A stretch of DNA of 64,000 nt from the NCBI RefSeq assembly GCF_002216855.1, contig NZ_CP022355.1:372001-436000 (forward strand), given 5' to 3'. Shown piece by piece: positions 1-9,009 of this stretch. Under the pieces are notes generated by a model. It did not search any database. It saw nothing but the letters and a program-made list of their open reading frames with translations, and was not told the origin of the DNA. Positions within the stretch are counted from its first letter, which is position 1. Each line of letters starts with the position of its first letter. The position numbers were made by a program, and so were the translations under genes. Origin of the DNA: Paraphotobacterium marinum (lineage in GTDB: Bacteria; Pseudomonadota; Gammaproteobacteria; Enterobacterales; Vibrionaceae).

Positions 1-1194
1 TGCCCCTGATATTTTCTTAATTCTTGATAATGGCTTAGTTTCAGTGTCACCAAATTTATTAAAATCAACTTTTGGCCAAGGAAGTAAACCTAACTCTGAA
101 CCATTTGCACCACTACCTGATTCTAGTTTCTGTACAGCTCCTTTTACATAATTTTGCACATCTTCTTTGGTAATCCTGTTTTTTCTACCCGTAGCCTTTA
201 CTTTACTTAAGTTGATTCCAAACTCTCTAGCCAACCTTCTGACAACTGGAGAAGCATGAACATAAGCATCATTTTCCTGAAAATCATTACTTGATGAAGG
301 TGTGCTTTGTTTTTCTTTCGAGACAGTTTTTTCACTTTTAACAGCCTCTGAAGCATTGCTTTTTTCAGCTGAATTAGATGATGAACCTTCAACCTCAAAC
401 TTCATAATTAGAGAGCCGGTAGAAACTTTGTCGCCTTCTTTTATGAGAATGTTAGTAACTTTTCCTTTAACTGGAGCCGGGACTTCCATGGAAGCTTTAT
501 CACCTTCAACCGTGATTAAAGATTGTTCCTCATCAACAGTATCGCCAACTGAAACCATGACATCAGTGACTTCAACTTCATCTCCTCCAATATCAGGCAC
601 GTTAACATCAATTTCTACAGAAGAAGCATTGTTTTCTGAAACAGAATTTTTATCTGTATCTTCAACATTATTTGAATTAACTGAAAAAAACATAATCAAA
701 GAACCAGTGTTAACTTTATCCCCAACATTAATTTTGATGTCAGATACTACGCCAGCAACTGGGGCAGGAACTTCCATGGAAGCTTTATCACCTTCAACCG
801 TGATTAAAGACTGTTCTTCATTTACAGAGTCTCCAATAGAAACCATGATTTCAGTTACTTCAACTTCATCTCCACCAATATCGGGCACATGAATTTCAAC
901 TAAACTTGAGCTGTTTGTATCAACTTCAGTAGCTTCATTTTTCTTTGTGTTAACATCTACAGATTCATCAGCAAAATACATAATTAAAGAACCCGTCTCA
1001 ACCTTATCGCCTTCTTTAATAAGAATTTCTTTAATCGTACCTGCTTGAGGTGATGGTACTTCCATTGAAGCTTTATCACCTTCAACAGTTATTAAAGACT
1101 GATCTTCGGTAACCACATCTCCTGCTTTAACCATAATTTCAGTTACTTCTACTTCATCAGCACCAATATCTGGAACTTTTATTTCAATAGCCAT
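1..1194 (-). CDS. aceF: Pyruvate dehydrogenase E2, dihydrolipoyl acetyltransferase (3' part cut by window edge)
   Basis: E2 core of the pyruvate dehydrogenase complex; it transfers the acetyl group from E1 to CoA through lipoyl-lysine. The frame is open for 398 codons and leaves the window at base 1. Three lipoyl domains are visible, each with the motif GDKASMEVP; the modified lysines are near residues 41, 137 and about 235. They are joined by Ser/Asn/Glu-rich linkers. The peripheral subunit-binding domain follows ([15 protein letters not shown]), then the first residues of the catalytic domain ([10 protein letters not shown]). The catalytic His/Asp lie outside the window. It starts 15 bases after the aceE stop, so the two are co-transcribed. 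Lipoyl domains 2 and 3 share an identical 41-base stretch. Confidence 0.97.
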   Translation of the reverse strand, partial: MAIEIKVPDIGADEVEVTEIMVKAGDVVTEDQSLITVEGDKASMEVPSPQAGTIKEILIKEGDKVETGSLIMYFADESVDVNTKKNEATEVDTNSSSLVEIHVPDIGGDEVEVTEIMVSIGDSVNEEQSLITVEGDKASMEVPAPVAGVVSDIKINVGDKVNTGSLIMFFSVNSNNVEDTDKNSVSENNASSVEIDVNVPDIGGDEVEVTDVMVSVGDTVDEEQSLITVEGDKASMEVPAPVKGKVTNILIKEGDKVSTGSLIMKFEVEGSSSNSAEKSNASEAVKSEKTVSKEKQSTPSSSNDFQENDAYVHASPVVRRLAREFGINLSKVKATGRKNRITKEDVQNYVKGAVQKLESGSGANGSELGLLPWPKVDFNKFGDTETKPLSRIKKISGA

Positions 1195-1209
1195 TTCCTA
1201 ATTTGCCTC

Positions 1210-3873
1210 TTACGCGTTTAATGGATTAATTTTATTTGTATCTATATTTAGTTCTTTAATAACATCAGCCAATTTAGTAGAGTCAAATTGACCTGTCTTT
1301 GCTAACTCTGTTAAAGTTGCCAACACAATATAATTTGCATTTACTTCAAAGTGTCTTCTTAAATTTTCTCTACTATCCGAACGTCCAAAACCATCAGTAC
1401 CTAAAACTTTATAATTCGCAGAAGGAACAAAGGCTCTAATCTGATCTGAGTGATTTTTCATATAGTCAGTAGCTGCGATAGTTGTTAGGTTATCTAACTG
1501 AGTTGCAACATAACTTAATCTTGCAGCATCTGGGTTTAACATATTAAAACGTTCAGTATCCTGACCTTCTCTTGCTAACTCATTGAATGATGTAACTGAG
1601 AATATATCAGAGGCAATATTCCATTTTTCTTTTAAGATATCTGCTGCTTTGAGAACTTCCATAAAAATTGTACCTGCACCTAAAAGTTGAACTTTTGGTC
1701 CTGTGGCATCAACCGTTTTAAATTTATACATTCCTTTACGAATACCATCCTCGCAGCCTTCTGGCATCTGAGGCATGTGGTAGTTTTCATTCATCAATGT
1801 TAGGTAATAATATACATTTTCTTGCTTCTCTCCATACATCCTTCTAATACCGTCTTGAAGAATAACAGCAACTTCATAAGCAAAAGTCGGATCGTAAGCA
1901 ATGCAATTAGGAATAGTATTTGCTAAAACATGACTATGACCATCTTCATGTTGCAATCCTTCTCCATTAAGAGTAGTTCTACCAGCTGTCGCTCCAAGTA
2001 AAAACCCTCTTGCTTGCTGATCTCCAGCTAGCCAAGCCATATCACCAACCCTTTGAAATCCAAACATAGAGTAATAAATATAAAATGGAATCATTGGCAA
2101 ATTGTTTGTACTGTATGATGTCGCAGCCGCAACCCATGAAGACATAGCTCCTAATTCATTAATTCCTTCTTGAAGAACTTGGCCAGATTGATCTTCTTTA
2201 TAATAAGATACAACGCCTTTATCTTCCGGGGTATATTCTTGTCCCTCAGGGTTATAGATACCTACCTGTCTAAATAAACCTTCCATACCAAAAGTTCTTG
2301 CTTCATCAGCAATGATAGGAACAATTTGTTTTCCTATATCTTTATTTTTTAATAAAATATTCAGACAACGAACATAAGCCATTGTTGTAGAGATCTCACG
2401 CTTTTGTTCAACAAGTAAAGCTTCAAAATCAGATAAAGCAGGTACTTTAAATTCAGTTGTGAATTGTGGTAACCTTCTGGGAGTGTATCCCTTTAGAGCT
2501 TGTCTTCTTTCGTGCAAATAATTATATTCAGAAGAACCTTTTTCAAGAGTTAAATAAGGAAGCTCTTTTATCAACTCATCTGATAATAAGTCCTCTAGAC
2601 CTAATCGATCTCTTAAATGAAGTAGGTGTGTCATATCCATCTTTTTAACTTGATGGGCAATGTTTTTCCCTTCAGCAGCTGCTCCCATACCATAACCTTT
2701 AACGGTTTTAGCTAAGATAACTGTTGGCTTACCTTTTGTTTCCTCTGCATTTTTGAAAGCCGCGTACATTTTTGAAGACTCGTGACCACCACGTTTTAGT
2801 GCAAAAATTTCTTCATCTGTCATGTCTTTAACTAAAGCTGCAGTTTCCGGATATTTACCAAAAAAATGCTCTCTTACATAAGCACCGTCTTTAGATTTGA
2901 ATGTTTGATAATCCCCATCTAAAGTTTCATTCATTAGTTGAAGTAACTTGCCTGATGAATCTTTCGCTAGAAGCTCATCCCACTCATTACCCCAAATTAC
3001 TTTTATAACATTCCAACCAGCACCTTTAAATAAGCCTTCTAATTCCTGAATAATTTTACCATTACCCATAACAGGGCCATCAAGACGTTGTAGATTACAG
3101 TTAATTAAATAACAAAGATTATCTAATTTTTCTCTTGCTGCAAAAGAAATCGCTCCTCTTGATTCCACTTCATCCATTTCTCCATCACCCAAAAAGGCAT
3201 AAACTCTTTGCTCAGAGGTATCTTTTAGCTTTCTTCCTGCTAAATATTTCAAAAATCTTGCTTGGTAGATAGATGCAATTGGACCCAATCCCATTGATAC
3301 AGTAGGAAATTGCCAAAACTCAGGCATTAATTTAGGGTGAGGGTATGACGAAAGACCATTTCCTCCAACTTCTTGTCTAAAGTTATCTAATTGTTCTTCA
3401 GTTAATCGACCTTCAACAAATGCTCTTGCGTAAACGCCTGGAGATATATGGCCTTGGTAATAGACCAAATCACCACCATCGTTATCATTGATAGCTTTAA
3501 AAAAGTGATTAAAACAAACTTCATAAAAAGCAGCTGATGACTGATAGGACGCCATATGCCCCCCAAGATCCAAATCTTTTTTGGAGCCTCGAAGAACAAT
3601 CATAATTGCATTCCATCTGATAATGGAACGAATTCTATGCTCAATTTGCTCATTTCCAGGATAAACTGGTTCTTTATCCTTAGCAATCGTATTGATATAA
3701 TTCGTAACATTCCCTGAGCTTATATCAACTCCCTCATCACTAGCTTTATTAATAACTTGTTCTAATAAAAATTGGGCTCTTTCAACACCCTCTTCTCTTA
3801 CAACAGACTCCAGAGCTTCTAACCACTCATTGGTTTCCAAGATATCAAGATCTTTTTGGGTAACTTCAGACAT
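1210..3873 (-). CDS. aceE: Pyruvate dehydrogenase E1 component (homodimeric)
   Basis: Thiamine-diphosphate-dependent E1 that decarboxylates pyruvate and acetylates the lipoyl groups of AceF. The product is 887 residues, the same length as the E. coli protein, and collinear with it from start to end. Recognisable stretches are DLGGHMASYQSS, NGLSSYPHPKLMPEFWQFPT, the ThDP-binding GDGEMDE near residue 230, TFGMEGLFRQVGIY, and DGFGRSDSRENLRRHFEV near the C-terminus. It lies between pdhR (65-base gap) and aceF in the usual pdhR-aceEF order. No lpd gene is visible; it would lie beyond the window edge. It is probably controlled by PdhR from the promoter upstream of pdhR. Confidence 0.98.
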   Translation of the reverse strand: MSEVTQKDLDILETNEWLEALESVVREEGVERAQFLLEQVINKASDEGVDISSGNVTNYINTIAKDKEPVYPGNEQIEHRIRSIIRWNAIMIVLRGSKKDLDLGGHMASYQSSAAFYEVCFNHFFKAINDNDGGDLVYYQGHISPGVYARAFVEGRLTEEQLDNFRQEVGGNGLSSYPHPKLMPEFWQFPTVSMGLGPIASIYQARFLKYLAGRKLKDTSEQRVYAFLGDGEMDEVESRGAISFAAREKLDNLCYLINCNLQRLDGPVMGNGKIIQELEGLFKGAGWNVIKVIWGNEWDELLAKDSSGKLLQLMNETLDGDYQTFKSKDGAYVREHFFGKYPETAALVKDMTDEEIFALKRGGHESSKMYAAFKNAEETKGKPTVILAKTVKGYGMGAAAEGKNIAHQVKKMDMTHLLHLRDRLGLEDLLSDELIKELPYLTLEKGSSEYNYLHERRQALKGYTPRRLPQFTTEFKVPALSDFEALLVEQKREISTTMAYVRCLNILLKNKDIGKQIVPIIADEARTFGMEGLFRQVGIYNPEGQEYTPEDKGVVSYYKEDQSGQVLQEGINELGAMSSWVAAATSYSTNNLPMIPFYIYYSMFGFQRVGDMAWLAGDQQARGFLLGATAGRTTLNGEGLQHEDGHSHVLANTIPNCIAYDPTFAYEVAVILQDGIRRMYGEKQENVYYYLTLMNENYHMPQMPEGCEDGIRKGMYKFKTVDATGPKVQLLGAGTIFMEVLKAADILKEKWNIASDIFSVTSFNELAREGQDTERFNMLNPDAARLSYVATQLDNLTTIAATDYMKNHSDQIRAFVPSANYKVLGTDGFGRSDSRENLRRHFEVNANYIVLATLTELAKTGQFDSTKLADVIKELNIDTNKINPLNA

Positions 3874-3938
3874 TATTTAATCCTTCATCAGTATCTAATC
3901 ATTAAATGTTAAATAGAAATCTATTTTGTATATTTTAT

Positions 3939-4637
3939 TCACACTAGGTTAGTTAAAATTTTTTTTATAAAAGACAGATGAGCATGTGCAGCATCTCTTG
4001 CTTCGTTTGGCTTTCTACTACATATCGCATTTAAAACCATTTCTCTATGATAGTTTACTGTCAATTTTAAAGAAAAATCCTGTTCTAACATTTCAAAATT
4101 TTTAAGAATATTTTTTTCAAGTAAAGGACGCAAACTATTTATTATTTGCAACAGTACAACATTTTTAGCTGCTTTTGTTACAGATATAAGATATTGCATC
4201 ACTGCTCGAGATTCATCTTCTATATTTCCTTTATTTTGAAAATCACATATCTCCTTGTAATTATTTTTTATAATCTCGAAATCAAGATCATTTCCTCTTT
4301 CAGCTGCATAATAAGACATCATTCCCTCCAGTGCATAACGAGACTCAAGTAAGTCCATTTGACTAGTTGGGTTAGATGAAAGCAACTCAAATAAAGGTTC
4401 ATTTAATGGACTCCATAGCTTATCGCTTATGAAAGTTCCTTCACCTTGTTTTTTAATTAAAAGCTTTTTAGTTTCAAGCTTTTGTATTGCCTCTCTAATT
4501 GACGCTCTGGATACATCAAAGTATTTTGCTAATTCCCTTTCCGATGGGATTTTCTCACCCGCAAGAAAACGACCATCCAGAATATACTGTTCGAATTCCT
4601 GTTCTAATATATCTGATACTTTCAAGTTCATATCCAT
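3939..4637 (-). CDS. pdhR: Pyruvate dehydrogenase complex repressor PdhR (GntR/FadR family)
   Basis: Pyruvate-responsive repressor of the pdhR-aceEF operon. The N-terminal winged helix reads ILDGRFLAGEKIPSERELAK, followed by FDVSRASIREAIQKLETKKLL. A C-terminal FCD effector domain follows (DLLESRYALEGMMSYYAAERG ... AHAHLSFIKKIL). The frame is open up to 4706, but the extra N-terminal 23 residues do not resemble the family and they cover a PdhR box at 4665-4679. I therefore place the start at the ATG at 4637, or the next one at 4631. No strong ribosome-binding site helps the choice. The protein ends right after the FCD domain and lacks the basic tail of the E. coli protein. The box suggests autoregulation. 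Confidence 0.93.
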   Translation of the reverse strand: MDMNLKVSDILEQEFEQYILDGRFLAGEKIPSERELAKYFDVSRASIREAIQKLETKKLLIKKQGEGTFISDKLWSPLNEPLFELLSSNPTSQMDLLESRYALEGMMSYYAAERGNDLDFEIIKNNYKEICDFQNKGNIEDESRAVMQYLISVTKAAKNVVLLQIINSLRPLLEKNILKNFEMLEQDFSLKLTVNYHREMVLNAICSRKPNEARDAAHAHLSFIKKILTNLV

Positions 4638-4664
4638 TTTTTTATCATGAGGCAGTTTGTTGGA

Positions 4665-4679
4665 ATTGGTCTTACCATT
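4665..4679. promoter_or_regulatory. PdhR operator in front of pdhR
   Basis: The plus strand reads ATTGGTCTTACCATT. This matches the palindromic PdhR box known from E. coli (ATTGGTnnnACCAAT) with one mismatch in the right arm. It lies 28 bases upstream of the preferred pdhR start, where it would give autoregulation of pdhR-aceEF in response to pyruvate. The site is seen; its function is inferred from the box and its position. Confidence 0.75.
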
Positions 4680-4742
4680 TTCCAATGCAACACTAACAAG
4701 AATCAAACAATTTGTCTAGCATCATCATGTAAATACTAAAAT

Positions 4743-5308
4743 TTATATACATTTCGTTCTCTTTTCTAAATCACTTTTGTACCTAAACCAATCAAAAGAA
4801 ACACCAGGATCAGTTTTACGCTCAGGTGCAATAAACTCATGACCTGTGATTCTATCTAAAGTTATAAGCGGATACCGTTCCATGATAGCCATAGATACTT
4901 CAACCAAACTATTGTATTGCTCGTCTGTATATGGAACTTCATCCGTTCCTTCGAGCTCAATCCCTATAGAGTAATCATTACACCTTCTTCTCTTTTCAAA
5001 ACTCGATTGACCTGCATGCCAAGCTCTTTTGTTAAAAGGAACAAATTGAATAATTTTCCCACTTCTTGTAATAAGACAATGAGCAGAAACTTTTAGATTA
5101 CCTATTTCTTTAAAATATACATGTTTTTTTTCATTTAATTTATTCTGAAAAAATCAATTATATTCTGCGTAATAAATTTTCCGGGTGGTAAGCTAATATT
5201 ATGGATAACTAATAATGAAATATCATTTTCATCAGGGCGTTCATCATAGTTGTCACAGTCAGCTCGATCACTGTTCAGAAGTAAATGATGATTATTAATT
5301 ATGAACAT
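4743..5308 (-). pseudogene. ampD: 1,6-anhydro-N-acetylmuramyl-L-alanine amidase AmpD, one frameshift
   Basis: Cytoplasmic zinc amidase of cell-wall recycling that removes the peptide from anhydro-muropeptides. The start (ATG at 5308) reads into DERPDENDISLLVIHNISLPPGKF, which carries the first zinc His. The frame then ends early. After adding one base in the A6 run at 5148-5153 the rest is continuous: FKEIGNLKVSAHCLITRSGKI, FNKRAWHAGQSSF, CNDYSIGIELEGTDEVPYTDEQY, GHEFIAPERKTDPG, stop at 4743. The two later zinc ligands (His in GHEF, Asp in KTDPG) are present. Repaired, it codes for 188 residues, the family length. It is either a very young pseudogene or a consensus error. It is convergent with neither neighbour and diverges from nadC. 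Confidence 0.88.
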
Positions 5309-5410
5309 AGTACTCTAACCTTATATGTTGATCCTAAAATATGATAAATTAAATTTATATAGGTATATTTATCTGATAAAATCATACATAAAAAAGAGTA
5401 AATAAAAACC

Positions 5411-6310
5411 ATGTCAAATAATTTAAACCATACGACAATATCTAATCGCCGTAACTTAAACCTAAGTCAAATCATAGATGAGGCTATTCACTCAAATGTT
5501 ATCAAAGCATTGGAAGAAGATTTGGGGGGTTCTATTCAAATTGAAAATGATTTGAGCGCATCTCTCATATCTAATAATAATGTCTGTGAAGCTACAATCA
5601 TTTTCAAAGAAGATGGGATATTATGTGGTACGAGTTGGGCAACAGAAGTTTTTAATATTCTTTCAGAAAAAATAACAATTAACTGGAATTATCAAGATGG
5701 AGATCATATAAAAGCAGGTGAGAAAATATGCTCCATAACAGGACCATCCAAAGAAATTTTAATTGGCGAAAGATCAGCATTAAATTTTCTTCAAACATTA
5801 TCTGGTTGCTCAACCAAAGTAAATGAATATTGTAGTATTCTCAAAAACTCTAAAATTAGAATCTTAGATACACGAAAAACGATACCAGGTCTTAGAACTG
5901 CTCTAAAATATGCAGTAAAGTGTGGTGGTGGACTCAATCACAGACATGGACTTTATGATGCGTTTTTAATTAAAGAAAATCATATTGCTTCTTGTGGTTC
6001 AATTACTGAAGCTGTTAACAAAGCAAAAAGTATAGCACCAAATAAGTTAATAGAAGTTGAGGTTGAAAATATCAATGAATTACAAGAAGCTTTAAAAAAT
6101 AATGTTGATGTTATAATGCTTGATAATTTTTCTATTGAAATGATTCATCAAGCGACTGAGATCAATAAACAAAAAGTACCTTTGGAAGTTTCTGGTGATA
6201 TCAATTTAAATAATTTAACGCAATATTTGGACACTAATGTTGACTATATTTCAATTGGCGCGCTAACCAAAAATATCAAAGCACTAGACCTATCATTAAG
6301 AATAAAATGA
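5411..6310 (+). CDS. nadC: Quinolinate phosphoribosyltransferase (decarboxylating)
   Basis: Forms nicotinate mononucleotide from quinolinate and PRPP in de novo NAD synthesis. The 299-residue product has the family landmarks: ALEEDLGG near the N-terminus, LNFLQTLSGCSTKVNEY, DTRKTIPGLRTALKYAVKCGGG and LNHRHGLYDAFLIKENH, which hold the basic residues that bind the two phosphorylated substrates. Further on come IEVEVENINELQEAL and VPLEVSGDINLNNL. A weak AGAG lies about 10 bases before the ATG. The stop overlaps the pilD start (ATGA). The ampD-nadC divergent pair is typical of gammaproteobacteria; the pilABC genes that often follow nadC are missing. Confidence 0.97.
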   Translation: MSNNLNHTTISNRRNLNLSQIIDEAIHSNVIKALEEDLGGSIQIENDLSASLISNNNVCEATIIFKEDGILCGTSWATEVFNILSEKITINWNYQDGDHIKAGEKICSITGPSKEILIGERSALNFLQTLSGCSTKVNEYCSILKNSKIRILDTRKTIPGLRTALKYAVKCGGGLNHRHGLYDAFLIKENHIASCGSITEAVNKAKSIAPNKLIEVEVENINELQEALKNNVDVIMLDNFSIEMIHQATEINKQKVPLEVSGDINLNNLTQYLDTNVDYISIGALTKNIKALDLSLRIK

Positions 6311-7076
6311 ATTACATATATTACATGGATGTTTTTTTTGTATTTGTTTTCGGAGCAATTTTTGGAAGCTTTTTAAATGTAATTGTGTATAGATTACCTC
6401 AGCTTAGCCACAAAACCTCTTCATATAAAAAGTTTCTCTATTTATGCTTTCCACGGTCATATTGCACTAGTTGTAAAAAAACTATTTCCATATTCGATCT
6501 TTTTCCAATAATAAATTTTTTTACTTAAGGGGTAAATGTAGATATTGTAACACCAAAATTAGCCTCAGATACCCTGTTGTTGAAGTAATAACTGCTTTCC
6601 TTTTTGTAGTAGCCTATCTTCAATATGGTTTAACAATCAAAAGTCTAGTATTATGTATTATAATTTTTTTGTTATTATCGCTTGCAATTATTGACTGGGA
6701 AACATTTACGCTTCCTGATGAACTTAACTATTTATTATTAATCTGCTCAACAATAAATCTATATATAAATAACAACATCAATGTAATTATAAGTGGATTA
6801 TTAAGTGGTCTATTTGCATTTTCATTACTTTACATAATTCATAAGTATTATATGATTGTAAAAGAAAAAGATGCGCTTGGTTTTGGTGATGTTAAGTTGA
6901 TATTAAGTATAGGGATACTTGTACCTATCCCAAAATTATTCCAAGTTTTGATAATCTCGTCTTTATTAGGAATTATCTTGCTAGTAATAAAAAAAAGATA
7001 TTTTAATAAGGAACTTACTGAACCAGTACAATTTGGAACATTACTTATATTGACAACCTTTTTTTATATATTTTAG
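6307..7076 (+). pseudogene. pilD: Type IV prepilin peptidase / N-methyltransferase, one frameshift
   Basis: Inner-membrane aspartyl protease that cleaves and N-methylates prepilin-like proteins for type IV pili and type II secretion. The N-terminus has FGAIFGSFLNVIVYRLPQL. A four-cysteine zinc motif follows (CTSCKK, then CRYCNTK). The frame stops after NFFT at the T7 run 6516-6522. One added T restores LRGKCRYCNTKISLRYPVVEV and everything downstream. The two catalytic aspartates are intact: IDWETFTLPDE and GFGDVKL. Multiple hydrophobic segments follow. Repaired length is about 256 residues, slightly under the usual 280-290. It overlaps nadC by 4 bases. The pilins it would process are absent from the locus, so a type II secretion system elsewhere is the likely client. 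Confidence 0.88.
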
Positions 7077-7132
7077 TATTTATTTAAAACAAATAAATAA
7101 TTTTGACATTTTAATGATTTAAAAAATAAATT

Positions 7133-7729
7133 ATGAAATATACTATTGGATTAACAGGCGGAATTGCCTCTGGAAAAACGACAGTTACAAATATTTTTGA
7201 AAACTTCGGTATAAACATAATCGATGCAGATAAAATTGCAAAGCAAGTAGTTTCTCCTAAAAGTGATGCTCTTGAAGAAATAAAGAAAAAATTTGGTAAT
7301 AAAATAATTAAAGATAATGAATTGAATCGTGCATTACTTAGAAAAATCATTTTTAAGGATAAAAGTGCAAAAATGTGGCTAGAAAGTCTACTTCATCCGA
7401 TAATTTTAGAGCAGGTGGTTAAAGATATTTCATTATCTTCTTCCCCTTATTGCATTCTTTCTGCACCTTTATTATTTGAAGCAAATTTTCAAAAATTAAC
7501 AAAAAGAAATATTACAGTGTTAACAACCATGACATCTCAAGTTAACAGAGTAATAAAAAGAGATAATGTTGATTTAATTCAAGCGAAAGCAGTTATATCA
7601 AATCAGTTATCTAACAAAATGAAAATTAGGTTATCGGATGATATTATCACTAATAACTCTAATTTAAAGAATTTAAAAAATAAAGTACTTAGTTTACATA
7701 TACAGTATCAACAATTTTCTAGGATTTGA
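7133..7729 (+). CDS. coaE: Dephospho-CoA kinase
   Basis: Last enzyme of coenzyme A synthesis; it phosphorylates the 3'-hydroxyl of dephospho-CoA with ATP. The P-loop GLTGGIASGKTT is at residues 6-17. INIIDADKIAKQVV is the CoA-binding segment, and LLHPIILEQV and APLLFEANFQKL complete the family signature. Its 198 residues are typical. It lies 56 bases after pilD and runs directly into zapD (3-base gap), the usual coaE-zapD-yacG order. The C-terminus is Asn/Lys-rich, as in other genes here. Confidence 0.96.
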   Translation: MKYTIGLTGGIASGKTTVTNIFENFGINIIDADKIAKQVVSPKSDALEEIKKKFGNKIIKDNELNRALLRKIIFKDKSAKMWLESLLHPIILEQVVKDISLSSSPYCILSAPLLFEANFQKLTKRNITVLTTMTSQVNRVIKRDNVDLIQAKAVISNQLSNKMKIRLSDDIITNNSNLKNLKNKVLSLHIQYQQFSRI

Positions 7730-7732
7730 TTG

Positions 7733-8467
7733 ATGAATAATATATTCGAATACCCATTAAACGAGAAAACAAGAACTTATCTTAAGTTAGAATATATTTT
7801 TTCTCAAATTATGGAGACAAAAAACATAAACGTAGCATGGAATTATAAAGTTTTTTTTATTGCACTATTCGAACTTATTGAAATTTTGGAACAAATTAAT
7901 ATTAAAAGAGAATTGGTAAAAGATTTTGATACAAAAATTAGGGAATTTAATCAATATAAAAAATTAGAAAATGTTGATCAAGAAGCACTAACAACCTTTT
8001 TAGATGAGCTTAAAACAAAACAAAAAAAACTTCATGATATGAAGCGTGTTGGTCAATTTTTTAGAGAAGACGCTTTTCTAAAAAGTATCAAACAAAGATT
8101 ATCAATACCGGGAGGCACCTGTAATTTTGATCTACCAAATTTACATTATTGGTTAAAATCTGACGAAAATGAAGTTAATTTACAAGTTAACCAATGGCTA
8201 AAGGAGATCGAGCCAATCAGAGATTGCTTATTTTTTTGGTTAAATTTATTAAGAAATTCAACAAAATTTCATTGTCAAACGGCCAAAAAAGGTTTTTTTC
8301 AAAGTCAACATCAGCTTGGTGATCTTTTAAGAATGAGTTTTAATGACGCACATGAAATTTATCCTGTTGTTTCAGGCCACAAAAACAGATTCTCAATAAG
8401 AATAAGAAGCTTCCATAAAGAAAAACCTCTCCCTGATGAAATTGAATTTGAAATGGCAGTATGTTAA
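7733..8467 (+). CDS. zapD: Cell division protein ZapD (FtsZ-bundling factor)
   Basis: Cytoplasmic FtsZ-binding protein that bundles protofilaments and helps assemble the Z ring. The product is 244 residues starting NNIFEYPLNEKTRTYLKLEY, which is the conserved ZapD N-terminus. Later blocks are FFREDAFLKSIKQRLSIPGG, CNFDLPNLHYWL, and the C-terminal VSGHKNRFSIRIRSF. A TTG three bases upstream is in frame, but the ATG at 7733 matches the family start. Its stop overlaps the yacG start by one base (TAATG). It belongs to the coaE-zapD-yacG transcription unit, ending at the hairpin at 8604-8628. Confidence 0.95.
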   Translation: MNNIFEYPLNEKTRTYLKLEYIFSQIMETKNINVAWNYKVFFIALFELIEILEQINIKRELVKDFDTKIREFNQYKKLENVDQEALTTFLDELKTKQKKLHDMKRVGQFFREDAFLKSIKQRLSIPGGTCNFDLPNLHYWLKSDENEVNLQVNQWLKEIEPIRDCLFFWLNLLRNSTKFHCQTAKKGFFQSQHQLGDLLRMSFNDAHEIYPVVSGHKNRFSIRIRSFHKEKPLPDEIEFEMAVC

Positions 8468-8598
8468 TGAAAAAAAATATAAATTTGTGTAGAAAGTGCA
8501 AAATAAAAAAAATAGCCGAAAAATACAGACCTTTTTGTTCTGAAAGATGTAAGCTTTTAGACTTTGATGAATGGATATCCGAAAAAAAAATAATTTAA
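8467..8598 (+). CDS. yacG: DNA gyrase inhibitor / zinc-binding protein YacG
   Basis: A 43-residue protein with the YacG zinc finger: LCRKC near the N-terminus, then RPFCSERCKLLDFDEW. The four cysteines are at residues 8, 11, 24 and 28. In E. coli, YacG binds zinc and inhibits DNA gyrase. The usual acidic C-terminal tail (about 20 residues more in E. coli) is missing here; the frame simply ends at KKII. Its start codon overlaps the zapD stop, and its position between zapD and mutT is the conserved one. A rho-independent terminator follows 6 bases after the stop. Confidence 0.93.
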   Translation: MKKNINLCRKCKIKKIAEKYRPFCSERCKLLDFDEWISEKKII

Positions 8599-8603
8599 TT
8601 TTT

Positions 8604-8634
8604 GCGACTTTGTATTAAGTAAAGTCGCTTTTTA
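8604..8634 (+). terminator. Rho-independent terminator after yacG
   Basis: Perfect 8-bp stem GCGACTTT / AAAGTCGC (8604-8611 and 8621-8628) with a 9-base loop, followed by five T on the plus strand. It ends the nadC-to-yacG transcription unit. The convergent mutT gene, once its frame is repaired, ends inside the loop. Confidence 0.85.
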
Positions 8635-9009
8635 ATTGACTTATTATGAAATGATTTGGTTTGGGAAATTTAAGTTTCTTAAGATCTTTTATACTAATCC
8701 AATCACCTGTTTGATTTTCTTTGTTTCTTATTATTCCCTCAAAAGAGTTAACTAGAAAAAATTTAAAATTATGCCTTTTTTAGAAACAATTTTTGAGAAA
8801 TACGGAGTTACTATAATCGGGTTAATATTTATTTCTTCATATAACTCTCTTTTTAAACAATTAAGGGTAGACTCATTTAAATAAGCCTTCCCACCAGGAA
8901 ATTCTAAATAGTTAGCCCAATCAACATCTTTTTTTCTTTTTGTAATATAAACAGAAGAATTATCATGACTCAAAACAATTCCAACCGCTATATTAGTAAA
9001 ACCTAACAA
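8615..9009 (-). pseudogene. mutT: 8-oxo-dGTP diphosphatase MutT (Nudix), one frameshift
   Basis: Hydrolyses 8-oxo-dGTP and so prevents A:T to C:G transversions. The Nudix box is seen as GGKAYLNE ... RELYEEINI (residues about 40-62). The G of the usual EExGU ending is replaced by N; the catalytic Glu residues are kept. The start appears to be a TTG directly after the secA stop. The frame stops after ILNFF at the A6 run 8756-8761. One added base restores LVNSFEG, then ENQTGDWISIKDLKKLKFPKPN, and a stop at 8615 (131 residues, the family length). The gene is either disabled very recently or miscalled. A real loss of MutT would raise mutation rates. Its place after secA is conserved. Confidence 0.87.

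Noticed and set aside
302-892. 196-residue Ser/Thr-rich open frame on the plus strand
   Set aside because: It is the antisense of the repeated lipoyl domains of aceF. Its internal repeats come from those domains and it has no family resemblance.
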